Assembly: GCA_947502305.1 (NCBI GenBank)
Contig: CANMZA010000001.1
Coordinates: forward strand, 930,001 to 994,000
DNA from: an uncultured Erythrobacter sp.
GTDB lineage: Bacteria > Pseudomonadota > Alphaproteobacteria > Sphingomonadales > Sphingomonadaceae
Reading direction: 5' to 3'
DNA: 64,000 nucleotides
Shown here: piece after piece, positions 38,830 to 48,906 of the stretch
Layout: the number at the start of each line of letters is the position of its first letter
How positions within the stretch are numbered: the stretch's first letter is position 1
Notes under the pieces: generated by a model
What the model was told of the DNA's origin: nothing
Databases searched by the model: none
What the model saw: the letters and a program-made list of their open reading frames with translations, nothing else
Program-made: the position numbers and the translations under genes

Positions 38830-40245
38830 TCACGCAGCTTCTGCGTTCAGCCGTGCCAAAGATTCTTCCCGTCCCAAAAGGACCAGAACATCGAAAATTC
38901 CGGGAGATGTTGTTGTCCCCGTCAGCGCCGCTCGCATTGGCTGCGCCAGCTTGCCGAAGCCCAATTCAAGTTCTTCTGCAAGCGCTTTGGTAGTGGCTTC
39001 GAGAGCCTCAAAAGTCCAGTTATTTTCCGCAGCTAATGCCGCTGAAATGTGGTTCAAGCGGGCGCGTGCGTCATCATCGAGGAACTTTGCCGCCTTTTCC
39101 GTCATGCTGAGCGGAGTTTGCGCGAACAAAAATCCAGTGGCTTCAGCAAGTTCATCAAGGTTCTTACCGCGTGTTTTAAGAACTGGCATAGCCCGGGTCA
39201 GCAGGTCCAAATCTTTCGGTCCCTCAATACGCGCTGCTACTAGGGGGGCGAGGATGGCATCGTCCGTTTCGCGGATATAGTTCCCGTTGAGGTTTTCCAG
39301 CTTCTTAATGTCGAAGCGCGACGGGCTTTTGCCAACGCCGCTCAGGTCGAACAATTCGACCGCCTCGGCCCGACTGATTTCTTCGCGGTCCCCGTGGCCC
39401 CAACCAAGCCGCAGCAAATAATTGAACAAAGCGTCAGGCAAAATGCCCATTTCGTCGCGGTAGGCATCCACGCCAAGCGCGCCGTGGCGCTTTGATAATT
39501 TTGCGCCATCAGATCCGTGGATCAACGGGATGTGGGCATAGACTGGCTCTGGCCAATTGCCCTCAATCGCATCCATCGCATGATAGATCGGCAATTGGCG
39601 AAAGGCGTTGTTGAGGTGATCATCACCGCGCACGACATGCGTGACGCCCATATCGTGATCATCGACCACCACCGCGAGCATATAGGTCGGCGTGCCGTCT
39701 GCGCGCAGAATTATGTAATCGTCGAGCTCTTCATTTTGAACGGAGACTGATTCTTGGACCTCGTCTTGGATCATTGCGGCGCCGGATTGCGGGGTTTTAA
39801 TCCGCACGGTGAAGGGCGCGCCTTCCGGTGCATCCGCAGGGTCGCGGTCACGCCAGCGGCCATCATAACGCATCGGCTGCTTATTGGCGCGTTGTTCTGC
39901 GCGCATCGCGTCCAATTCCTCGCTCGTGGCGAAGCATTTGTAGGCATGGCCAGCATCAAGCAATTGGTTAGCCACCTCGGCATGGCGCGCGGCCTGTTTC
40001 GACTGAAACACGGGCGCATCGTCATAATCGAGGCCAAGCCAATCGAGCCCGTCTAAAATGGCATCAATCGCCTCCTGAGTGGAGCGTTTCTTGTCGGTAT
40101 CCTCAATCCTCAGCAGCGCCCGCCCGCCGTGATGACGCGCATAGAGCCAGTTGAAAAGCGCCGTGCGCGCGCCGCCAATATGCAGGAACCCTGTCGGCGA
40201 GGGGGCAAAGCGAGTGACGACCTGTTGAGCCTGAGGGCTTGCCAT
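38830..40245 (-). CDS. gltX: glutamyl-tRNA synthetase
   Basis: 471 residues from ATG 40245 (a GTG seven codons upstream at 40266 is less likely). Class I aminoacyl-tRNA synthetase charging tRNA-Glu. HIGH-type signature is FLHIGGARTALFNWLYARHHGG; the second signature is KLSKRHGALGV. No zinc-binding cysteines, and the anticodon-binding C-terminal domain is complete. Many Alphaproteobacteria carry two glutamyl-tRNA synthetase-like genes; only one is in this window. Divergent from comEC. Confidence 0.95.
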   Translation of the reverse strand: MASPQAQQVVTRFAPSPTGFLHIGGARTALFNWLYARHHGGRALLRIEDTDKKRSTQEAIDAILDGLDWLGLDYDDAPVFQSKQAARHAEVANQLLDAGHAYKCFATSEELDAMRAEQRANKQPMRYDGRWRDRDPADAPEGAPFTVRIKTPQSGAAMIQDEVQESVSVQNEELDDYIILRADGTPTYMLAVVVDDHDMGVTHVVRGDDHLNNAFRQLPIYHAMDAIEGNWPEPVYAHIPLIHGSDGAKLSKRHGALGVDAYRDEMGILPDALFNYLLRLGWGHGDREEISRAEAVELFDLSGVGKSPSRFDIKKLENLNGNYIRETDDAILAPLVAARIEGPKDLDLLTRAMPVLKTRGKNLDELAEATGFLFAQTPLSMTEKAAKFLDDDARARLNHISAALAAENNWTFEALEATTKALAEELELGFGKLAQPMRAALTGTTTSPGIFDVLVLLGREESLARLNAEAA

Positions 40246-40351
40246 TAGTTGTTTATTCCTATTCACTTGCGCGGGCCAACCCCGATGCGCCCCTGGTCTG
40301 GCCCAGATTGCAACGGGCCGGATGGGGAAATCGCCCCAAGGGAGCCTGCCG

Positions 40352-42703
40352 ATGGCTGATACGCCGATTATTCCAATTGCGGGCGATCCTGACAGCAGCG
40401 GCGCTGATGCTCAAAATGACCCGGCAAAGCCCAAAGAGGCCGAAGCGCGCCTGTGGCAAAGGGGCAGCGGATTGTCCAGCGCCGACGGCTATGGCGCGGG
40501 GTTAAGTGGATGGCTGAAAGCTAGGTCAAAGAGCGGTTTGCGCGCGCGTAATTTGGGCGATGCGGCGGAACGGTTTTTGGGAGAGGCCGGTTTCGACCGT
40601 GCGCCTTGGCTGGCGGTGGTGTTCGCGGCGGGCATTCTCACATGGTTCGCGCTTAAAACCCCAACTTTGTGGATGGGGGCGATTGGCGCTGGTTTGATCG
40701 TTTGTTTGTTCGCCATCGCCATGTGGCGGCGCGACGAAGAACGCGGCCAGTTACGCCACGCGGTGATTGCCTGTTCTTTAATGTTCGCCGCCGGGGTTTG
40801 CGTCATTTGGTTGAGGTCAGAGGTTGTGGGGGCGCAAGCTATTGACCGGCCAGTGGTGGAGCGCGTGCAGGGATTCGTGCTGGAGCGGCAGGATCAACCA
40901 TCACGGGACCGCATCCGTTTGACCATGGCGGTGCGTGATGCGGGGACAGGGCAGGGGCGGAAGATCCGCGTCAATGTGCCGCTCGAGGATGTGGCGGAGG
41001 CTGAGGCTGAGGCAGGGGCGGGATCGAGCGTTGAAGGGACGGCCGGAGGCGCTTTGGCAGAGGGCGCGGTGTTGCGGATGCGGGTGCGTTTGATGCCTCC
41101 TGCGAGCCCCATGTTGCCGGGATCATACGATTTTGCGCGCGCCGCATGGTTCAAGGGGCTGGCCGCAACGGGCAGTTTGGTGGGCGGGATCGAAGTGATC
41201 GAACCGGCACCGCAGGCCAGCGGTATCGCCGCGGCTCAGCGCGCATTGTCGGCGCATGTCCGCAGCCGTATTGACGGATCGGCCGGTACAATCGCCGCCG
41301 CTTTCGCCAGCGGGGATCGGGGCGCGATCGAAGAGGCCGATGAGGACGCGATGCGTGATGCGGGCCTGACCCATTTGCTCGCAATTAGCGGATTGCATGT
41401 CAGTGCGGTGATCGCGGCGACATATTTTGTGGCGATAAAATTGCTCGCGCTGTTTCCCGCGCTCGCGCTGAGGGTGCGATTGCCGGTTTTGGCGGCGCTG
41501 GCCGGGGCGGGGGCCGGGATTGCGTACACTTTGCTGACGGGCGCGCAGGTTCCAACCGTTCGCAGCTGCGCCGCGGCGATGCTGGTTTTGATCGCATTGG
41601 CAATGGGGCGCGATGCTTTGTCGCTGCGGATGGTGGCGGTGGCGGCGATGTTCGTCCTGCTGCTTTGGCCTGAGACGATTGCAGGGCCGAGTTTTCAGAT
41701 GAGTTTCTCCGCTGTTCTGGCAATCGTCGCTGTGTCCTCGTCTGCCCCGGCAAAGGCGTTCTTGGCCGCACGTGAGGAGAGCTGGCTCAAACGCACTGGG
41801 CGCGGGGTGTTCATGCTGTTCATTACCAGTTTGGTGATCGAGATTGCTTTGATGCCCATCGTGATGTTCCATTTTCACCGCGCCGGGGTTTACGGGGCGG
41901 TTGCCAATGTCTTCGCAATTCCTTTGGTCACGTTCGTTTCGATGCCGCTGATCGCGGTTGCTTTGGTGTTTGATCTGGTTGGCCTTGGCGCTCCATTTTG
42001 GTGGGGGGCGGAGGCTTCGCTCAACCTTTTGCTTAAGATCGCCCACTTCACTTCGGCGCAGCCTGGATCGGTGACGTTGATGCCGCAAATGGGTTGGCTC
42101 ACGATTGCCTTTTTCGTTTTGGGGGGCTTGTGGCTTGCCCTTTGGAATGGCCGCGCGCGAATGCTGGGGTTTGTCCCGGCACTGATCGCGGCCTTGATGT
42201 TGCTCGCCACGCCGATCCCAGATGTTCTGGTGGGCCGCGATGGCCGCCATGTTGGCATTACCATTGCCGCCGAAGATGGCAGCCGCCGTCTGTTGTCCTT
42301 GCGCGACAGCCGCTCTTCCTATTCGCGCGACAATCTCCTTGAACTCTCCAGCGTGGCGAGCGACCCAATCCCGCTTGCCGATTGGGAGGGCGCGCGGTGC
42401 TCCACGGAGTTCTGCGTCATCACGCTCAACCGAGGCGGGCGTGATTGGTCGCTTTTGCTCGCCCGCAACCGAGAGATGGTTGAGGAACGCGCGCTCGCCG
42501 CCGCTTGTGAACGCGCCGACATCGTCGTTGCCGACCGCTACTTGCCGCGATCCTGCGCCCCGCGCTGGCTGAAAGCCGACAGAGACTTGCTGGAGCGCAG
42601 CGGCGGCCTTGCCATTGATCTGGCAAATGAGGACATCACCACGGTTGCCAGCGGCCAAGGCGCGCATGGTTGGTGGCTGGGAGAGGGCGGGGAGCCCGAC
42701 TGA
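40352..42703 (+). CDS. comEC: ComEC/Rec2 family DNA uptake channel protein
   Basis: 783 residues from ATG 40352, preceded by GGGAG (an upstream ATG at 40322 is possible). Membrane channel believed to import single-stranded DNA in natural transformation. Soluble N-terminal part, then DUF4131-like OB-fold region (about 170-290) and the competence domain with many helices; LLAISGLHVSAVIAATYF is the typical competence signature. The C-terminal ~150 residues contain no metallo-beta-lactamase motif (no HxHxDH), as in the shorter alphaproteobacterial type. Only this one competence gene is visible in the window. Confidence 0.88.
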   Translation: MADTPIIPIAGDPDSSGADAQNDPAKPKEAEARLWQRGSGLSSADGYGAGLSGWLKARSKSGLRARNLGDAAERFLGEAGFDRAPWLAVVFAAGILTWFALKTPTLWMGAIGAGLIVCLFAIAMWRRDEERGQLRHAVIACSLMFAAGVCVIWLRSEVVGAQAIDRPVVERVQGFVLERQDQPSRDRIRLTMAVRDAGTGQGRKIRVNVPLEDVAEAEAEAGAGSSVEGTAGGALAEGAVLRMRVRLMPPASPMLPGSYDFARAAWFKGLAATGSLVGGIEVIEPAPQASGIAAAQRALSAHVRSRIDGSAGTIAAAFASGDRGAIEEADEDAMRDAGLTHLLAISGLHVSAVIAATYFVAIKLLALFPALALRVRLPVLAALAGAGAGIAYTLLTGAQVPTVRSCAAAMLVLIALAMGRDALSLRMVAVAAMFVLLLWPETIAGPSFQMSFSAVLAIVAVSSSAPAKAFLAAREESWLKRTGRGVFMLFITSLVIEIALMPIVMFHFHRAGVYGAVANVFAIPLVTFVSMPLIAVALVFDLVGLGAPFWWGAEASLNLLLKIAHFTSAQPGSVTLMPQMGWLTIAFFVLGGLWLALWNGRARMLGFVPALIAALMLLATPIPDVLVGRDGRHVGITIAAEDGSRRLLSLRDSRSSYSRDNLLELSSVASDPIPLADWEGARCSTEFCVITLNRGGRDWSLLLARNREMVEERALAAACERADIVVADRYLPRSCAPRWLKADRDLLERSGGLAIDLANEDITTVASGQGAHGWWLGEGGEPD

Positions 42704-42742
42704 GGTCAGCCCTCCTCCCCGCATCACACTCAATCTGGCAAA

Positions 42743-43426
42743 TCAGTGATAGCGCCGCAGCAAACCTGCGAGCTTGCCCTGAACTTGCACTTCGCCCGCG
42801 CCGTAAACCTGCGGGTCATAGGACGCATTGGCCGGATCAAGCCGCACCAATCCGCCGTCTTTATGCAGATATTTCAACGTCGCCTCTTCGCCGCGCACCA
42901 GCGCCACGACGATTTCGCCATCGCGCGCGCTGTCCGTGCGGCGCACCAGGGCAAAGTCGCCATCGAAGATCCCGGCTTCCACCATCGAATCGCCCGACAC
43001 TTCCAGAGCATAATGCTCACCCGGGCCAAGCAAGGCCGCTGGCACGGGCAGGGATGTCTGACCCTCCAGCGCCTCAATCGGGGCGCCAGCCGCAATCCGT
43101 CCGTGAAGCGGTATCTCAATCACATCATTGGCTGGCTCAGGCGCTGCTGGCTTGGGCTTTGCCATTGGTACGACATTGTCGCTTACCGACGCACGCGGCG
43201 CAGGGGTCGCGTCTTCGGGCTGTTTGATCACTTCCAAAGCGCGCGCCCGGTTGGGCAAACGCCGGATAAAGCCGCGCTCTTCCAAAGCCGAAATCAGACG
43301 GTGAACGCCGGACTTGCTCTTCAGATCGAGCGCTTCTTTCATCTCTTCAAAACTCGGCGAAATGCCTGTGTCTTCAAGCCGCTCTTGAATGAAGCGGATA
43401 AGTTCGTGCTGCTTTGCCGTTAACAT
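42743..43426 (-). CDS. lexA: SOS-response repressor LexA
   Basis: 227 residues from ATG 43426, preceded by ACGGAG. N-terminal winged helix ([17 protein letters not shown] onward), a linker, then the S24 peptidase domain. The self-cleavage site is Ala113-Gly114 in [10 protein letters not shown]; catalytic Ser147 (SGDSM) and Lys185 (TLKY) are both present, so RecA-stimulated autocleavage is expected. An alphaproteobacterial LexA box lies upstream at 43557-43571, consistent with autoregulation. Confidence 0.95.
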   Translation of the reverse strand: MLTAKQHELIRFIQERLEDTGISPSFEEMKEALDLKSKSGVHRLISALEERGFIRRLPNRARALEVIKQPEDATPAPRASVSDNVVPMAKPKPAAPEPANDVIEIPLHGRIAAGAPIEALEGQTSLPVPAALLGPGEHYALEVSGDSMVEAGIFDGDFALVRRTDSARDGEIVVALVRGEEATLKYLHKDGGLVRLDPANASYDPQVYGAGEVQVQGKLAGLLRRYH

Positions 43427-43556
43427 GGGCAAACTCCGTAAAGGCCGCACTCTTCGTATGACCCCAGAAAGGAGTGCATACAGTGCCAATCACACGCGCC
43501 CCCAAGAGGCACCGAATTTGGTGCATTTACGGGCACTCCCCACGCACCGAAATGGT

Positions 43557-43571
43557 GAACGGATGCAGAAC
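43557..43571 (-). promoter_or_regulatory. LexA box (GAAC-N7-GAAC)
   Basis: GAACGGATGCAGAAC on the plus strand, i.e. GTTC-N7-GTTC on the minus strand, is an exact match to the direct-repeat LexA box of Alphaproteobacteria. It lies 130 bases upstream of the lexA start, and the only other neighbour (moeA) ends here rather than starting, so lexA is the gene it would control. Confidence 0.75.
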
Positions 43572-43627
43572 AATTAGGCAACCAATTCCTTCAAGTCAAG
43601 CGTGATCGACCCATAAACCCGCCAATT

Positions 43628-44824
43628 TCAGCCATTTTCGAGGTTATACACCAGAACATCCTCGCCCGCCGCCACAGCGGACGCGCCAGCGGGCCGGTCA
43701 ATCAGACAATTCGCCCCCGCCAATGCCAGCAATGCGCTGGAATCTTGCGAGGATGAGAGGCGCACTGTGCGTCCGTCGCTGACCCCGCGCAGGAACTCGC
43801 GGCGTGTGCCCACCGCTGACAGGGCTTCGCCTGCCACCAAACGCGCGGAGCGGGGCAGGGGGCTGGGATCGCCCATCGCCGCCCGGATCAATGGCAAGGC
43901 AAACAGGAAGCATGTCACAAAGCTCGACACCGGATTGCCTGGCAGGCCGAGGATCACTTGTGTTCCCCAATCCGCCTTGCGCGTGGCCACCATCAACGGT
44001 TTGCCCGGTTTGATCGCGACTTTCCAAAAGGCGAGCTCAGCCCCCCAATCCACCAATGCTTGCTGGATCAGATCGTGATCGCCGACCGACGCGCCGCCGG
44101 AGGTGATGAGGATGTGGCTCTGTTCCGCTTGTTTCAACGCGCGGGCCAAGGCGGCGCGGTCATCGGCTACCGGGCCGAGTGGTTCGCTCAATCCAACATA
44201 GGGATAGAGCATCGCGCCCAGCATCACGCCATTGCTCGCGGGGATCTGGTGCGGGCCGCAGGGCGCGCCTGCTTCGACCAGCTCATCCCCGCTATCCAGC
44301 ACCGCGACGCTTGGCGGCTCCGTCCAAGGCAGGACGCCATGTCCCGCCGACACCGCCAAGGCCAAGGTGGCCGGCGTGAGCGGTGCCCCTTTGGTGAGCA
44401 CAATGTCACCTGTTGCAAAGTCGAAACCAGCGCGGCGCACATGGCGGCCCGCCTCTGGCATGTCGTCAGTACGGATCACATCGCCCAACACCGCCGCATT
44501 CTCTTGGATGAGGACCCGGTCGGCCCCTTGCGGCATATGCGCGCCCGTAGAGATACGGACGCATTCGCCGGGGCTCAGCGCGCCGTCATAGGGCGCACCG
44601 GCGCGGCTTTCGCCCACCCACCGCCATTCGCTATTCTCGCCATCACCCACCGCCAACGCATAGCCATCCATCGCCGATAGGTCGGCTGCTGGCTGCGTGC
44701 GCAGCGCGCTGACGTCTTGCGCCAGATGCCGCTTGGCAGAGACCGGCAGCATGCCCAGCAAGCTGGAGTGCATTTCCGGTGCCAGCGCCAGCAGCTTTGC
44801 CTGCGCTTCTTCTAAGGTGAGCAT
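43628..44824 (-). CDS. moeA: molybdopterin molybdenumtransferase MoeA
   Basis: 398 residues from ATG 44824, five bases after the moaC stop; GTG 44833 (overlapping that stop) and ATG 44851 (inside moaC) are alternatives. Inserts molybdate into adenylated molybdopterin. Domain order MoeA N-terminal (MDGYAL motif at SAMDGYALAVGDG), central MoCF domain (SGGASVGDHDLIQQAL, LPGNPVSSF), C-terminal domain. Forms a two-gene unit with moaC. Confidence 0.93.
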   Translation of the reverse strand: MLTLEEAQAKLLALAPEMHSSLLGMLPVSAKRHLAQDVSALRTQPAADLSAMDGYALAVGDGENSEWRWVGESRAGAPYDGALSPGECVRISTGAHMPQGADRVLIQENAAVLGDVIRTDDMPEAGRHVRRAGFDFATGDIVLTKGAPLTPATLALAVSAGHGVLPWTEPPSVAVLDSGDELVEAGAPCGPHQIPASNGVMLGAMLYPYVGLSEPLGPVADDRAALARALKQAEQSHILITSGGASVGDHDLIQQALVDWGAELAFWKVAIKPGKPLMVATRKADWGTQVILGLPGNPVSSFVTCFLFALPLIRAAMGDPSPLPRSARLVAGEALSAVGTRREFLRGVSDGRTVRLSSSQDSSALLALAGANCLIDRPAGASAVAAGEDVLVYNLENG

Positions 44825-44829
44825 CGGCG

Positions 44830-45306
44830 TCACTGATCCGCCGCTTTCCAATGCCCTGATTTCCCACCGCGTTTCTCGATCAAGCGCACCGCGCCGATCA
44901 CCATCCCTTTGTCGATCGCCTTTGCCATATCATAGATCGTCAGCAGCGCGGTGGAGACAGCGACCATCGCCTCCATCTCTATCCCGGTTTTGCCTGTCAG
45001 CGATGCGGTCGCGGTTGCAGTGATGGCATCGTCTTCAAAGGCGAAATCGACCGTAATCGCCTCTAGCCCGAGCGGATGACATAGCGGGATCAGATCGCCG
45101 GTACGCTTTGCCGCCATAATCCCGGCAATGCGCGCGGTGCCTAGCACGTCGCCCTTCGGCGCATCGCCTGCGCGGATCGCGGTGAGCGCGCTATCCGACA
45201 TGGTGATCCGGCCAGAGGCAACCGCCACGCGGTGCGTTGCTGCCTTCCCCCCGACATCGACCATGCGCGCCGCGCCGTCTTCGCCCAGATGCGTAAGGCC
45301 GGTCAT
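44830..45306 (-). CDS. moaC: cyclic pyranopterin monophosphate synthase MoaC
   Basis: 158 residues from ATG 45306 (the open frame extends 14 residues upstream without similarity). Second step of molybdenum cofactor synthesis. Signatures: [40 protein letters not shown] and [26 protein letters not shown], which contain the catalytic Lys/Asp/His residues. The next gene in the same direction, trpC, ends 198 bases upstream. Confidence 0.95.
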   Translation of the reverse strand: MTGLTHLGEDGAARMVDVGGKAATHRVAVASGRITMSDSALTAIRAGDAPKGDVLGTARIAGIMAAKRTGDLIPLCHPLGLEAITVDFAFEDDAITATATASLTGKTGIEMEAMVAVSTALLTIYDMAKAIDKGMVIGAVRLIEKRGGKSGHWKAADQ

Positions 45307-45355
45307 CGCGGAGCACCGGTTCTGCGACGCCTGACACACTTGACACACAGTCCAG

Positions 45356-45372
45356 GGGCAAAAAAGTTGCCC
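45356..45372. other. hairpin in the moaC leader region
   Basis: GGGCAA/TTGCCC form a perfect six-base stem around a five-base loop, about 50 bases upstream of the moaC start in the 198-base gap after trpC. No T-tract follows on either strand. Just downstream (plus coordinates 45332-45349) TGACACAC occurs twice. No moco riboswitch signature was recognised. Confidence 0.4.
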
Positions 45373-45504
45373 TGTGGTTCAGGCGCAAAAGCAGGCGGAT
45401 TTCTAAGGGCGTTTGAATGCGTCATGCGGCGGTGATGCCATGTTCGCCGCGTGTAGGACAGTGCGGATTGCGTATCCGATTGCTTATCCGTGCAGCCAAG
45501 CAAA

Positions 45505-46293
45505 TTACCCGCCCAGCAATTCCCGCGTCGCCGCCGCAATATCGTCTTTGCGCATCAGGCTTTCCCCCACCAAAAACGTGCGGACGCCGCTTTGCGAAAG
45601 GCGCACGCAATCTGCGTGCTGCGCAATCCCGCTTTCCCCCACTAGCAACGCGCCATCCGGGGCAATCGGGGCAAGCCTTTCGGTGACGCCGAGTGATGTT
45701 GTGAAGGTTTTAAGATCGCGGTTGTTCACACCCAGCAACCGGCTTTTGAGGTGTTTGCCCGCGCGTTCCAATTCCGCCTCATCATGGACTTCGATTAAGA
45801 CATCCATGCTGTGCTGCGCCGCCGCCGCTTCGATCTCTGCCATTTGATTGTTTTCTAGTGCGGCCACGATGATCAAAATGGCATCGGCCCCAATCGCGCG
45901 GGCTTCTAAACATTGCCACGGATCGACCATAAAATCCTTGCGCAGAACCGGCAGGTTGCAGGCCGCGCGCGCCGCGATCAGATAATCCTCATGCCCTTGA
46001 AAATAGGGGGCATCGGTCAGAACCGACAAACACGCCGCCCCGCCATCTTCATAGGCGGCCGCGTGCTGTGCGGGATGAAAATCCTCGCGGATCAAGCCTT
46101 TGGACGGGCTTGCTTTCTTGATTTCTGCGATCAGGGCAAAACCGGTTTCGGATTTCGTTCGCAAAGCTGCCTCAAACCCGCGCGGGGCGGATTGCCGGGC
46201 CGCTTCACCCTCAAGCTGAGCGATGGAAACCGCCGCCATGCGCGCATTCACTTCGCCGCGTTTGGCGGCGCAGATTTCTTCGAGCTTGTTCAT
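45505..46293 (-). CDS. trpC: indole-3-glycerol phosphate synthase
   Basis: 262 residues from ATG 46293, overlapping the trpD stop (ATGA). TIM barrel that closes the indole ring in tryptophan synthesis. Motifs: [12 protein letters not shown] with catalytic Lys/Ser, [25 protein letters not shown] and [12 protein letters not shown]. Single-function protein, not fused with TrpF. Last gene of the trp operon in this window; trpF, trpB and trpA are elsewhere. Confidence 0.96.
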   Translation of the reverse strand: MNKLEEICAAKRGEVNARMAAVSIAQLEGEAARQSAPRGFEAALRTKSETGFALIAEIKKASPSKGLIREDFHPAQHAAAYEDGGAACLSVLTDAPYFQGHEDYLIAARAACNLPVLRKDFMVDPWQCLEARAIGADAILIIVAALENNQMAEIEAAAAQHSMDVLIEVHDEAELERAGKHLKSRLLGVNNRDLKTFTTSLGVTERLAPIAPDGALLVGESGIAQHADCVRLSQSGVRTFLVGESLMRKDDIAAATRELLGG

Positions 46294-47282
46294 ATCGCCA
46301 GCGCAATCCAATCGGAGAGCAGCGTCATGGCCCGCCCTGAATCGAGCGCTTCTGCCGCAATGCCTACGCCTTCTTCCCATTCCGCCGCGCGCCGCGCCAC
46401 AATCAACGCGCCCGCCGCGTTAAACAGAACAGCATCGCGGTATGGCCCCGGTGCGCCGGTCAGCAAGGATTTGAGAGCCGCCGCATTATGCACCGCATCA
46501 TCGCCGCGGATCGCCTCAATCGGAACCGTCGGCAAACCCGCATCATCAGGGTGCAATCGGTTCATCTCAAACGTATTGCCGCGCACAACGGCAACCTCAT
46601 TGCCGCCTGCTAGACTAAGCTCATCCAACCCCTCATCCCCGGAAACGATAAGCGATCGGCCCGTGCCCAATTTCGCCATTGCGCCTGCATAAATCGGCAC
46701 ATAGGCCGGGCGCGCGATCCCGATAAGCTGGCTGGAAACGCCCGCCGGGTTGGACAGCGGTCCCATCAGGTTAAAGATCGTGCGTTGACCAATCTTCTTA
46801 CGGATCGGTTGAATCCGGCCCATCGCCGGATGGTGATTTTTCGCAAATAGGAAACAGATGCCCAACTCGTTCAGCGTTTTTTCCGCCGTATTGCCCGCCG
46901 CATCCATATCGAGGCCCAATGCCTCCAAAGTGTCCGCCGCGCCTGCTTTGGACGATGCCGCGCGATTGCCATGTTTTGCCACCGGCACGCCGCATGCCGC
47001 GACGACCAGGCTGACGGCGGTGGAGACATTGAGCGTGTGATGCCCGTCGCCGCCGGTGCCGCAGACATCAATGGCATCTGTCGGTGCGTCAATCGGGATC
47101 AGCCGCGCCCGCAGAGCCCGCGCCGCGCCCGCAATTTCATTCGATGTTTCGCCGCGCGCAGACAGGGCGATCAAAAACGCCTCAATCTCATCCTCGCTCG
47201 GCGCGCCGTCCAGCAAAGCGCCAAAAGCAGTCTCCGCCTCAACTTCTGTTAGCGGTTTCGTAATATGAGGCAGCACGCTCAT
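46290..47282 (-). CDS. trpD: anthranilate phosphoribosyltransferase
   Basis: 330 residues from ATG 47282, overlapping trpG. Transfers phosphoribose to anthranilate. The PRPP-binding [19 protein letters not shown] and [21 protein letters not shown] motifs are intact. The ORF extends 13 residues further upstream inside trpG without similarity. Confidence 0.96.
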   Translation of the reverse strand: MSVLPHITKPLTEVEAETAFGALLDGAPSEDEIEAFLIALSARGETSNEIAGAARALRARLIPIDAPTDAIDVCGTGGDGHHTLNVSTAVSLVVAACGVPVAKHGNRAASSKAGAADTLEALGLDMDAAGNTAEKTLNELGICFLFAKNHHPAMGRIQPIRKKIGQRTIFNLMGPLSNPAGVSSQLIGIARPAYVPIYAGAMAKLGTGRSLIVSGDEGLDELSLAGGNEVAVVRGNTFEMNRLHPDDAGLPTVPIEAIRGDDAVHNAAALKSLLTGAPGPYRDAVLFNAAGALIVARRAAEWEEGVGIAAEALDSGRAMTLLSDWIALAI

Positions 47283-47926
47283 GCGGACAATCTTTCGGGC
47301 ATGCGGGCGTCGACGCCGCAAATCTTGAGGAAATTGGCAAGCAAAGCGTGGCCGTGATCGGTCGCGATGCTTTCGGGGTGAAATTGCACGCCGTGAATGG
47401 GCAAAGTTTCATGGCGGAAACCCATCACGCTGGCATTGTCCAATCCCGGCGTGTCTGCATGGGCATTGGCGATTAGGCTGCTGGGCACATCGACCACTTC
47501 TAAACTGTGATAACGGGTCGCGGTGTAGGGGGAGGGGAGTCCTGCGAAGACGCCGCTACTATCATGGGTGATGGGGGAGGTTTTGCCGTGCATCAATCCC
47601 CCGCGCGTGACGGTCCCGCCGAAATATTGGCCGATCGATTGGTGCCCCAAACACACGCCAAGCAGCGGTTTGCCCGCCTGCGCGCAAGCCGCGACGAGAT
47701 CGAGGCTGATGCCCGCTTCGTTCGGGGTGCAGGGGCCGGGCGAGATCAAGAAACCCTTTGCGCCCGCCGCTAGCGCGTCGGCGGCGCTGATGGCATCATT
47801 GCGCTCCACCCGAACGCTTGCGCCCAATTCCATCAGATAATGGACGAGGTTGAAGGTGAAGCTGTCGTAATTGTCGATCACCAGAATGTCTGGCGGAGCG
47901 GTCGTGGGAGTATCGGCGGAATTCAT
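47279..47926 (-). CDS. trpG: anthranilate synthase component II (glutamine amidotransferase)
   Basis: 215 residues. Supplies ammonia from glutamine to TrpE. Class I amidotransferase triad: Cys92 in [13 protein letters not shown] and His/Glu in [15 protein letters not shown]-terminal strand [14 protein letters not shown]. Separated from trpE by two inserted genes, and overlapping pip at its start. Confidence 0.96.
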   Translation of the reverse strand: MNSADTPTTAPPDILVIDNYDSFTFNLVHYLMELGASVRVERNDAISAADALAAGAKGFLISPGPCTPNEAGISLDLVAACAQAGKPLLGVCLGHQSIGQYFGGTVTRGGLMHGKTSPITHDSSGVFAGLPSPYTATRYHSLEVVDVPSSLIANAHADTPGLDNASVMGFRHETLPIHGVQFHPESIATDHGHALLANFLKICGVDARMPERLSA

Positions 47927-48906
47927 GACCGCCCCGCAAAATGATCCGTTGCGCGCACCAATCCATCAATAATCCCCGGCTCGCTGGCGCTGTGACCGGC
48001 ATCATGCACCATCCACAATTGCGCATCCGGCCATGCTTTCTTGACCTGCCATGCCGATCCGGGCGGGGTGCAAATATCGTGACGCCCTTGGACGATAATG
48101 CCGGGGATATGCGCGATCTTGTGCATATCCCTCAGCAATTGGCCTTCCTCTAAGAAGAAATCTTCCAAGAAAAAGCGTGCACAAATCCGCGCAAAGGGCA
48201 CCGCCTTTGATGGATCGGCAAACTCTTCGAGCAAACCTTCATTCGGCAGCAATGTCGCGACGGTGCCTTCCCACAAGGACCATTCTTTCGCCGCGGCCAG
48301 CCGAGTGGCTTCGTCATCATTGGTCAGGCGCGCATAATAGGCCTTTACCAGATCGCCGCGCTCTTCTTCGGGGATCAGGCCGGTGAATTGATCCCATTGT
48401 TCGGCCATGATTTCGCTCGCGCCAAAACGGTAGAGCCAGCCTTTTTCCTTTTGCCGCGCCAAAAACACGCCGCGCAGGATGATCTCTGTGGTGCGGTCGG
48501 GATGCGCTTGAGCGTAGGCAAGCGAGAGTGTCGCGCCCCAGCTGCCGCCGAACACTTGCCACGCATCATGGCCGCACATTGTCCTCAGCCGTTCGATATC
48601 GACCACAATGCGCCACGTGTCATTGTTTTCGATCTCTGCAAATGGCAGCGACCGGCCGCAGCCGCGCTGATCAAACAGCAACACGTCATATTTCGCCGGG
48701 TCCCATTGGCGGCGATGCGAGGGGGCCATGCCGCCGCCCGGTCCGCCATGCAGGAACACCGCCGGTTTTGCGCCGGGGGTTCCGACACGCTCGTAATAAA
48801 TCTGATGCCCCTCTCCGACGTCCAGCATGCCGGTCTCATAGGGTTCAATTTCCGGGTAGAGGCCGGTTTCGTATTGGATCATATTGCCTGTATTCGCCGC
48901 GCTCAT
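47923..48906 (-). CDS. pip: prolyl aminopeptidase (proline iminopeptidase)
   Basis: 327 residues from ATG 48906. Alpha/beta hydrolase removing N-terminal proline. HGGPGGG oxyanion loop, RGCGRSLPF, nucleophile elbow [14 protein letters not shown] and the C-terminal GRHD and [12 protein letters not shown] acid and base regions are intact. It is embedded in the trp operon, sharing bases with both neighbours (TGATG with the lipoprotein gene, ATGA with trpG). Confidence 0.93.
   Translation of the reverse strand: MSAANTGNMIQYETGLYPEIEPYETGMLDVGEGHQIYYERVGTPGAKPAVFLHGGPGGGMAPSHRRQWDPAKYDVLLFDQRGCGRSLPFAEIENNDTWRIVVDIERLRTMCGHDAWQVFGGSWGATLSLAYAQAHPDRTTEIILRGVFLARQKEKGWLYRFGASEIMAEQWDQFTGLIPEEERGDLVKAYYARLTNDDEATRLAAAKEWSLWEGTVATLLPNEGLLEEFADPSKAVPFARICARFFLEDFFLEEGQLLRDMHKIAHIPGIIVQGRHDICTPPGSAWQVKKAWPDAQLWMVHDAGHSASEPGIIDGLVRATDHFAGRS

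Noticed and set aside
41123..42733. 536-residue minus-strand frame opposite comEC
   Set aside because: Antisense to a recognised membrane protein, charged and low-complexity, no domain.
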